Assembly: GCF_004339665.1 (NCBI RefSeq)
Contig: NZ_SMMU01000029.1
Coordinates: forward strand, 1 to 42,129
DNA from: Azotobacter chroococcum
Lineage (GTDB): Bacteria; Pseudomonadota; Gammaproteobacteria; Pseudomonadales; Pseudomonadaceae
DNA: 42,129 nucleotides
Direction of reading: 5' to 3'
Below, piece by piece: positions 37,367-42,129 of this stretch (the first letter of the stretch is position 1; each line of letters starts with the position of its first letter). Under the pieces are notes generated by a model. The model was not told the DNA's origin, searched no databases, and saw only the letters and a program-made list of their open reading frames with translations. A program made the translations under genes and the position numbers.

Positions 37367-38115
37367 ACTGCACACTAATTGGGAGCCAGCTGGGCTTCAA
37401 ATGCAAACCGGTGGCGGACGGCGTAGTTTATCTGCAATCCCCTCTAGCGCTGGCCTTTGACGGCCTGCTCATTGGCGCCTACGTGCAAGAGCTCGGAGCT
37501 GGACGCGTACGCATCAGCGACAATGCCGACACCCTGTTCGCAGCCATGACTCACGGCGTAAAACCGACCGCCGAGAAGGGGCGCCGGCTGGCCGCTCTGG
37601 TCGCGGAGCGCGGCCTTGAGCTGTCCGACGACGGCGAAATTTTCAAGATCTGCGCTGAGGAACAGGTGGGGTTCTACCTTGCGCGCTTCATTGAGGCCGC
37701 CGAGCATGTTGGCTACGCCTGCAGCGCGATGCGCCCGACGCCGGCGTCGCGCTTTGACCGCATAATCGAATCGACGCTGAAGAGCGCATACCCGCAGCTC
37801 AAGATCGACTACCGCATCACCGGTGCCAGCGGGCACCAACTGACCTTGCCGTTCGCTATTGAGACGGATGGAGAAGCGCCGACGCTGATCCAGACCGTGC
37901 CCGCCAAAGATGGCAAGGTGGACTGGAGCCTCGTCTATCGCGCCGTGGGAAAGCTCTTGGACATCAAAAATGCACACCTTGGCACGCGACGGCGGGTCAT
38001 CCTGGAAGCCAGCGACGAAGAGGAAAACCGCAAGGCCGCAACAGCTCTGGCCGATGCCGCCTCGGTTATCGTCTACACCACCCCGGCGCACTTACTTTCT
38101 GCGCTCGCTGCCTGA
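37363..38115 (+). CDS. DUF1828/DUF1829-like protein
   Basis: This 250-residue protein begins MNCTLIGSQLGFKCKPVADG. The N-terminal half (VVYLQSPLALAFDGLLIGAY ... VRISDNADTLFAAMTHGVKP) fits DUF1828. The C-terminal half (YRITGASGHQLTLPFAIETD ... RRVILEASDEEENRKAATAL) fits DUF1829. The biochemical function is unknown. Fixed pairing with the upstream gene and likely lysogen-state expression suggest a toxin-antitoxin-like or superinfection exclusion unit; that is inference. A strong terminator follows. Confidence 0.72.
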   Translation: MNCTLIGSQLGFKCKPVADGVVYLQSPLALAFDGLLIGAYVQELGAGRVRISDNADTLFAAMTHGVKPTAEKGRRLAALVAERGLELSDDGEIFKICAEEQVGFYLARFIEAAEHVGYACSAMRPTPASRFDRIIESTLKSAYPQLKIDYRITGASGHQLTLPFAIETDGEAPTLIQTVPAKDGKVDWSLVYRAVGKLLDIKNAHLGTRRRVILEASDEEENRKAATALADAASVIVYTTPAHLLSALAA

Positions 38116-38121
38116 CCTTCT

Positions 38122-38145
38122 AGCCCCGCCCCGCGCGGGGCTTTT
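38122..38145 (+). terminator. Terminator of the cI-side operon
   Basis: AGCCCCGC (38122-38129) pairs with GCGGGGCT (38135-38142) and is followed by a U run (38142-38145). It ends the plus-strand operon running from cI. Confidence 0.8.
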
Positions 38146-38149
38146 CGTC

Positions 38150-38422
38150 TTACCCCTTCGCGCACTCCCTCAGCCGCACCCGTAGCCACTCCCTCTCCTG
38201 CTCGGCGATCCGCGCCCTCACCCGCCGCTGATATACCGCCAGGCGCTTCCTCCGCTCTCTGGGAGTGAGAGCGTCCCAGCCATCAAACAGCCCATCGTCG
38301 TCGACAGTATCCAGATCCGGGCCATGACCTTGCTGTCCAGCCCCAGGCCTGACTGCCAGGTATCCCCCCAAGACAAGCAGGCAGCAAGCGAGCACAAGAG
38401 AAAGGATTGAGTTGATCATCAT
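38150..38422 (-). CDS. Small membrane-anchored protein
   Basis: This 90-residue protein begins MMINSILSLVLACCLLVLGG with one hydrophobic segment of about 20 residues. An acidic stretch (DLDTVDDDGLFDGWDAL) and a basic coiled-coil tail (RERRKRLAVYQRRVRARIAE) follow. AGGAGG lies 6 nt before the ATG. It is convergent with the DUF1828-like gene. One membrane segment with a charged cytoplasmic tail is all that can be seen; possible roles include exclusion, but nothing specific. Confidence 0.65.
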   Translation of the reverse strand: MMINSILSLVLACCLLVLGGYLAVRPGAGQQGHGPDLDTVDDDGLFDGWDALTPRERRKRLAVYQRRVRARIAEQEREWLRVRLRECAKG

Positions 38423-38554
38423 CGGCGCCCTCCTTGGCAGAATCGATTAACCCAAGGTAGCAGTTGCTCGGGGCTGTGCCATAGCGAGCGCTGAAGATGC
38501 CGCCTGGTTCACGCACTGCGGCCGTCCGCAGCTACTCCCTTCCTACTCGCACCG

Positions 38555-38866
38555 TCAGAATTGGGCTTCGCCGCCGTCGACCATCTCGAACTCCCGATCA
38601 TCTGCCGGGGCATCATCGTCCGTTTGGCGCTCCCACTTCAGCGTTACGCTGCCGTCCTCATTTGCCGCTATCTCCAGGCCATCCGTCTCGGCCAGCAGCT
38701 CCATCACCCCTTCCCACGCCTCATCCGAATCTGTGTCCAGCCGGTGAATCGTTACCCGGCGCTCCAGCTGCGCCTTCGGCGCGTTGATCATCGACGAAAC
38801 CCGTAGCCCAAGCCTTTCCAGCGGTGTGAGTTCCTGGGGCTGCTGCTGGGCTTTCCTCTTGGCCAT
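38555..38866 (-). CDS. DUF1654-family protein
   Basis: This 103-residue protein begins MAKRKAQQQPQELTPLERLG and contains LRVSSMINAPKAQLERRVTI and HRLDTDSDEAWEGVMELLAE, the DUF1654 pattern ('ERLG.R...MI..P.AQ', 'TIHRLDxDS...W'), seen mainly in Pseudomonas chromosomes, plasmids and phages. GGAG precedes the ATG at 38864-38866. A LexA box lies 16-31 nt upstream, so the gene should be switched on by DNA damage. Function unknown. Confidence 0.8.
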   Translation of the reverse strand: MAKRKAQQQPQELTPLERLGLRVSSMINAPKAQLERRVTIHRLDTDSDEAWEGVMELLAETDGLEIAANEDGSVTLKWERQTDDDAPADDREFEMVDGGEAQF

Positions 38867-38881
38867 ACGCTGCTCCTTGTA

Positions 38882-38897
38882 CTGTATAAGTATACAG
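38882..38897. promoter_or_regulatory. LexA (SOS) box
   Basis: CTGTATAAGTATACAG is a near-perfect match to the SOS box (CTG-N10-CAG, Pseudomonas consensus CTGTATAAATATACAG), flanked by TA...TA. It overlaps the likely promoter of the DUF1654 gene and lies about 90 bp from the left operator. Confidence 0.85.
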
Positions 38898-38985
38898 TAT
38901 CCATTTACACACACAGCGCCAAGCCATTACTGCGAACTCGGTCACAACCGTTCCGATAGGGCTATTTTGCTGGTCGAGAAAAAAT

Positions 38986-39027
38986 ATAAGCAAACTTATT
39001 GACCATCCAGATAAGCCTGCTTATATT
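38986..39027 (+). promoter_or_regulatory. Left operator pair and pL promoter
   Basis: ATAAGCAAACTTAT (38986-38999) and ATAAGCCTGCTTAT (39011-39024) match the operators next to cI; the second is identical to 35277-35290. TTGACC (38999-39004), a 17-bp spacer and TATATT (39022-39027) form a near-consensus promoter. The first site touches the -35 and the second fills the spacer and enters the -10. Confidence 0.85.
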
Positions 39028-39088
39028 TACCCCATCGAAGCGCACCCCAGCGCAGAGACAGGCAGCGATGCCTCCGGTTCTCCGGGAA

Positions 39089-39136
39089 CGCTCTTTACAC
39101 AATCGAGAACGCCGAGCTGGCCGATGCATAGCCAGC
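39089..39136 (+). promoter_or_regulatory. nut-like antitermination site (boxA plus hairpin)
   Basis: CGCTCTTTA (39089-39097) is the boxA consensus, about 55 nt downstream of the pL start. Nineteen bases later GCTGGC (39116-39121) pairs with GCCAGC (39131-39136) around a 9-nt loop, in the place of boxB. No N-like arginine-rich protein is recognised in the window. The rest of the 39028-39385 stretch has no convincing gene; it reads as an untranslated leader. Confidence 0.6.
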
Positions 39137-39385
39137 GCACCTGCCGGGCAGCGGCAGGCAGTAGCCGGGCATATCCCGGTGCTGGGCACAGGACACTCAA
39201 GCGAGGGCACGCCGGCGAGGCGTGTTGAGGCGAGTAACGGGACAGCCGACAGAGGCACGCTCCCGGGTCCCCGTGAAAGCCTCAGCGGATAAGCGACCGC
39301 ATCCTGCGCAAGAAGACAGCAAAACCGAACGTTTCCTCGATGCCCTTGGCGACAGGGGCATCCGGGAAGCAACCGGAGACAGAAC

Positions 39386-39610
39386 ATGTACCAAGCAATC
39401 GCATCAGCAGAAGGCGGCAGGATCCGCGCCGAGTTCCGCGGCCATAACGCTCAGGCCCAGGCATTCGCCTGGGGCGAGCAGCAGAAGCACGAAGGCACCG
39501 AAGGGTTCGTCTGGGTCGATCTTGTCGACCACCACGGATCAATCCCGCACACCAGCCACTACCGTCTTGAGGTAGTTCGGCGCGGCTGGAACTTCATGGG
39601 ATCCCGCTGA
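39386..39610 (+). CDS. Hypothetical early-left protein
   Basis: This 74-residue protein begins MYQAIASAEGGRIRAEFRGH and contains AQAQAFAWGEQQKHEG and HTSHYRLEVVRRGWNFMGS. GGAG lies upstream of the ATG. It is the first gene of the pL transcript after a leader of about 350 nt. No family recognised. Confidence 0.62.
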   Translation: MYQAIASAEGGRIRAEFRGHNAQAQAFAWGEQQKHEGTEGFVWVDLVDHHGSIPHTSHYRLEVVRRGWNFMGSR

Positions 39611-39654
39611 ATAACAATCCAGCCCTGGCAACGGGGCGCCCACAGGAGAGAGAC

Positions 39655-39921
39655 ATGAATCTGATCGAAGCACTAAACGGCGGAAATGGCGCGCTTGACG
39701 CCTGGCTTGAGACTCAAAGCGAAGTCGAGGTCAGGGCGGCAATCAAGGCGCTTATTTCGCCGGAGGAGACGCTGCGGGACAAGTTCGCGGCGAAGGCGCT
39801 GGCTGCGCTCATAAATCACCCGAACAAGGATGGCGAGAACCGCGGTGCAAAAGCTGTCCCGATTCTCGCCAAGTTCGCCTACGAATACGCCGACGCCATG
39901 CTGGAAGCCAGAAACGCCTGA
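39655..39921 (+). CDS. Hypothetical early-left protein
   Basis: This 88-residue protein begins MNLIEALNGGNGALDAWLET and contains VEVRAAIKALISPEETLRDK and AVPILAKFAYEYADAMLEAR; it is helical throughout. The ribosome binding region AGGAGAGAGACATG is identical to that of the following HNH gene. No family recognised. Confidence 0.62.
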   Translation: MNLIEALNGGNGALDAWLETQSEVEVRAAIKALISPEETLRDKFAAKALAALINHPNKDGENRGAKAVPILAKFAYEYADAMLEARNA

Positions 39922-39934
39922 GCAGGAGAGAGAC

Positions 39935-40519
39935 ATGGAACAAGACAAGGTAAGGTCAAAGACAATCCCGAGCGTTGGATATTTTCATGAATGCTTTGAC
40001 TATGAGACTGATACTGGACTGATCTATTGGAAGCATCGACCTAGGAGTCACTTTAATAGTGACCGCGGCATGAAGCGATCCAACGCAGTTTGCGCCGGCA
40101 AGCAGGCCGGCTATATGAACAGGGGATATCTAACGGTGCGCGTAGATGGTCAGAACTACTTCGCACATAGAATCGCGTTCGCAATTTTTCATGGCCGCTG
40201 GCCAAGCCTCGTAGACCATATCGACGGCAATGGCATGAATAACGCCATCAGCAATCTACGCGAAGCAACTAACCAAGAGAACCAGCGCAATGCGTCCAAG
40301 CGGAAGGGTGCAAGCACTCCCCTTACTGGCGTTTTCTGGAACAAAGGTTCTAATCGTTGGCAAGCCTATATCCGTCTTGGAGGATCTCTGAAGTGGCTTG
40401 GATCTCATAAATCGATTTTCGAGGCCGCATGCGCACGGAAGTCGGCCGAATCGCGCTACGGATTCCACGAAAATCACGGCCGCGCCGCCATCCACGCCGC
40501 CGGCATCCGCACCAAGTAG
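39935..40519 (+). CDS. HNH homing endonuclease with AP2-like domain (second copy)
   Basis: This 194-residue protein has the HNH core (FAHRIAFAIFHGRWPSLVDH, IDGNGMNNAISNLREATNQE), an AP2-like region (STPLTGVFWNKGSNRWQAYI, LGSHKSIFEAACARKSAESR) and the ending YGFHENHGRAAIHAAG. It is related to 30925-31458 in domain order and C-terminal motif but diverged elsewhere. It probably spread as a selfish element within phages. AT content is higher than in its surroundings. Confidence 0.87.
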   Translation: MEQDKVRSKTIPSVGYFHECFDYETDTGLIYWKHRPRSHFNSDRGMKRSNAVCAGKQAGYMNRGYLTVRVDGQNYFAHRIAFAIFHGRWPSLVDHIDGNGMNNAISNLREATNQENQRNASKRKGASTPLTGVFWNKGSNRWQAYIRLGGSLKWLGSHKSIFEAACARKSAESRYGFHENHGRAAIHAAGIRTK

Positions 40520-40523
40520 CCCC

Positions 40524-40654
40524 GGGCGGCATCGGGGAGTGGTCTGAATGCGCAGGCTGATGCGCTACAACCGCCAGGCAGCTCGTAAGTCCGGGGGCGG
40601 GGCATGAAAGTCGCCGAGATCAGCGCCGGCCAGACCACTCCACCGATGCCGCCC
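40524..40654 (+). ncRNA. Tandem structured RNA, unit 1
   Basis: A 23-bp stem forms between 40524-40546 (GGGCGGCATCGG...GTCTG) and 40631-40654 (CAGACCACTCC...GCCC) with a single bulge, enclosing about 84 nt that contain TAAGTCCGG. It begins 5 nt after the HNH stop. Unit 2 (40752-40863) has the same plan with compensatory base changes. I recognise no known family; strand is assigned from the pL transcript. Confidence 0.62.
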
Positions 40655-40751
40655 GCATCTGACAGCCGGAATAGACGGCCCTAATGCCGGGGATGGTTGA
40701 GGACGTGCGCCGACACGTCGTAATCCGGTGAATCGGCCCGATCCGCTCTGC

Positions 40752-40863
40752 GGGGCGGTATCGGAGAGCGAGCTGAACTGCCGCGTATGTAGATGGCGTG
40801 GAAACCAGAAATGGATAAGTCCGGAGGTCAGGGCCCGGACAGCTCGCTCCCCGATGCTTCCCC
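40752..40863 (+). ncRNA. Tandem structured RNA, unit 2
   Basis: 40752-40775 (GGGGCGGTATCGG...GAGCTG) pairs with 40840-40863 (CAGCTCGCTCC...CCCC) with 20 Watson-Crick and 2 G-U pairs. The enclosed loop of about 64 nt shares TAAGTCCGG(A/G)GG with unit 1. In the inner stem GTGGTCTG/CAGACCAC of unit 1 becomes GCGAGCTG/CAGCTCGC here. Confidence 0.62.
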
Positions 40864-41234
40864 AGCATCCCCCTCTGATCTGCCCTGAGGGCAACTGACT
40901 CCAGCAGTCAGCGTTTAACCCGCGCCGGGCGGGGTGGCAGCTCCCGGCACAGACACTGCAACACCGTGGCCGTTCGGCATGCGGTGGCGTTAGCGCGGCT
41001 CCTACAAGCCGCAGGTCAGGTGCGGCAAACACCCGGACCAAAGCGCGCCCCCGTTCGAGTAAACGGCAAGCCAAGGCGCCGCATGAACGTGCGGTTCCCG
41101 CTTCGGGGTGTAGTCGCGCACCCAGCGACAGAGCGACCGCCTGGCCGGCGTAACCGGCCATACCTCCACTCCCCCGCCTCCATCGGAATGCACCTGCTAG
41201 CCGGGCGCATCCTCATGCACGCAGGAGACACACC
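40864..41234 (+). other. Hairpin-rich non-coding stretch
   Basis: I see no credible gene in these 370 bases. Perfect short hairpins occur at 40895-40911 (CTGACT/AGTCAG), 40995-41012 (GCGGCT/AGCCGC), 41051-41066 (CCGTT/AACGG) and 41143-41159 (GGCCGG/CCGGCC). It may be the continuation of the structured RNA region or simply an untranslated spacer in the pL transcript. Confidence 0.5.
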
Positions 41235-41471
41235 ATGGAAATCGCCATTGAGCACCACGGGCTCCGCCTAACCCTCGAGGTTTACAGCGAGGACGGCGTA
41301 GACCTTTTCACATTCGCAGGCGCCGAGTCGATCGATGCCCCTTACGACGTTCGCGAGGTCGGCAAGTTGCTGGAGCGCGACGCCTTCGAGATTGAGCGCC
41401 TGGGCCATGAAGAGCTGGACCGCGTTCGCAGCATCAACCGCTTTGACTTCGAAGAGTCGAGGGCTGCCTGA
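41235..41471 (+). CDS. Hypothetical early-left protein
   Basis: This 78-residue acidic protein begins MEIAIEHHGLRLTLEVYSED and contains FTFAGAESIDAPYDVREVGK and FEIERLGHEELDRVRSINRF. AGGAGA lies upstream. Its stop overlaps the next start (TGATG). No family recognised. Confidence 0.65.
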   Translation: MEIAIEHHGLRLTLEVYSEDGVDLFTFAGAESIDAPYDVREVGKLLERDAFEIERLGHEELDRVRSINRFDFEESRAA

Positions 41472-41701
41472 TGAGCGCATCGCAACGAGCATGGGACAAG
41501 GCTAAGGCCGAGAAGATGATCCGCCACGAGATCGAGTCAATCGGCAAATCGAAATGCCCGAGTGAATGGTTTGCCCAGGGGATGATCGAGCTCGCCTATG
41601 CCCTCGGCCTGCTCACCGATAACGATCACCTCTACTGGCGTACCTCGGCAAGCACCGCGGCGGATAAACGCTGGAAGCAGTTGCACAAGGGGGCAGCATG
41701 A
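41471..41701 (+). CDS. Hypothetical early-left protein
   Basis: This 76-residue protein begins MSASQRAWDKAKAEKMIRHE and contains SEWFAQGMIELAYALGLLTD. It is coupled to both neighbours by overlapping stop/start codons. It is helical, with no known domain. Confidence 0.65.
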   Translation: MSASQRAWDKAKAEKMIRHEIESIGKSKCPSEWFAQGMIELAYALGLLTDNDHLYWRTSASTAADKRWKQLHKGAA

Positions 41702-41820
41702 GCACTCGCGACCCCCGCGCCGCCCTAGCTTGGGTTATGGCCGGCCACTCGATCCGGATCAAGGCGCTCAACCTGCGCGACGTGCTGCGGCACGTTGAGG
41801 CTATGAGGCGCGCAGCATGA
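41698..41820 (+). CDS. Small coupled protein (40 aa)
   Basis: The short gene reads MSTRDPRAALAWVMAGHSIR then IKALNLRDVLRHVEAMRRAA. ATGA overlaps at both ends place it in the operon chain; composition is helical and basic. No family recognised. Confidence 0.58.
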   Translation: MSTRDPRAALAWVMAGHSIRIKALNLRDVLRHVEAMRRAA

Positions 41821-42038
41821 GCACTCAAGAGCAGATCGCCCTTCATAAGCAGATGACGATCGATGCCATCGGGAAAAAAGTAATCAAGAAAAGAAGCGGG
41901 TGCGCATACATCTTGGAGTCATTCGACGAGAAGACAGAGCGATGCGTGCTGGTTCCTGCCCACGTCGGAGGGCGCACGACAAAGAAGTGGTATGCCCACC
42001 TGTGGCTTGATTATCGATTGGCGGAAGACCAGGAATGA
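41817..42038 (+). CDS. Hypothetical early-left protein
   Basis: This 73-residue protein begins MSTQEQIALHKQMTIDAIGK and contains GCAYILESFDEKTERCVLVP and TTKKWYAHLWLDYRLAE. It overlaps both neighbours by 4 bases. No family recognised. Confidence 0.62.
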   Translation: MSTQEQIALHKQMTIDAIGKKVIKKRSGCAYILESFDEKTERCVLVPAHVGGRTTKKWYAHLWLDYRLAEDQE

Positions 42039-42129
42039 GCAGCTACCGCGCCAAGAAGCGCGCCTTCATCGCTCGCCTGATCCTGATCGACGTCTGCGTC
42101 GTCCTCACTATCGTCCTGATGATCGAGCA
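42035..42129 (+). CDS. Small membrane protein, 3' end outside window
   Basis: The open start reads MSSYRAKKRAFIARLILIDV followed by CVVLTIVLMIE: a basic N-terminus and one hydrophobic segment, typical of a short inner-membrane protein. The ATG overlaps the preceding stop (ATGA). Confidence 0.55.
   Translation, partial: MSSYRAKKRAFIARLILIDVCVVLTIVLMIE

Noticed and set aside
37444-38091. Minus-strand frame of 215 codons opposite the DUF1828-like gene
   Set aside because: It is antisense to a family-supported gene and has shadow-type composition.
38999-39292. Plus-strand frame of 97 codons in the pL leader
   Set aside because: It starts inside the pL promoter, crosses boxA and a hairpin, and has an Arg/Ala/Gly-rich composition typical of non-coding GC-rich DNA.
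40565-41161. Minus-strand frame of 198 codons in the structured RNA region
   Set aside because: It runs through both long hairpins antisense to the operon, with Arg/Ala/Ser-rich composition and no family resemblance.

Overview
The window looks like most of a temperate siphophage or prophage genome from Pseudomonas or a close relative. It is GC-rich, carries a DUF1654-type gene (a family typical of Pseudomonas and its phages) behind a LexA box of Pseudomonas type, and has a complete lambda-like layout. It is cut at both ends: a tail fibre gene is open at the left edge and a small membrane-protein gene at the right edge. No integrase, endolysin or attachment site is visible, so prophage versus free phage cannot be decided here.

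Late genes fill about 1-26,200 and are read on the minus strand, so from right to left in functional order: holin, small and large terminase, DUF4055-type portal, MuF-like protein, scaffold, P22-type coat protein, an SGNH-hydrolase-like head protein, connector proteins, tail terminator, tail tube, a frameshifted tail-chaperone pair (slippery GGGAAAC), tape measure, tail-tip proteins and fibre. Strong intrinsic terminators interrupt this transcript at about ten places, so late expression probably depends on antitermination. Accessory cassettes sit between the structural genes: a Bro-N gene (3791-4282), a KilA-N gene (14782-15279), a block at 8,100-13,360, and hicAB (26,250-26,980).

The 8-13.4 kb block holds a putative lipoprotein gene, a two-repeat type I-E mini-CRISPR with one 32-nt spacer, two antirepressor-like genes (Rha and BRO), a divergent pair of Arc-like repressors around repeated operators (like the P22 immI region), a VRR-NUC-like nuclease gene and a higBA-like toxin-antitoxin pair. 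An initiator-type tRNA-Met gene (27479-27553) and a candidate late regulator mark the join with the early genes.

The early-right operon (27.6-35.3 kb, minus strand) carries cro, cII, replication protein O with candidate iterons, a DnaB-type helicase, NinB, a Ref-like nuclease, a P22-type antirepressor and RusA. The immunity region (35.27-36.2 kb) has three 14-bp operators spaced exactly 24 bp apart. Its two divergent promoters appear to share one palindromic -35 hexamer, and cI is predicted to be nearly leaderless. A second operator pair lies over a near-consensus pL promoter at 38,986-39,027. Behind cI are three plus-strand genes that are candidates for lysogenic conversion or defence. The early-left operon runs rightward from pL through a boxA/hairpin nut-like site, small genes, an HNH-AP2 endonuclease, and about 0.7 kb of structured non-coding sequence with two homologous long hairpins.

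The signals most likely to be undescribed are the phage-borne I-E mini-array, a covarying leader RNA upstream of both the Bro-N and KilA-N cassettes, and the tandem covarying RNA units at 40.5-40.9 kb.
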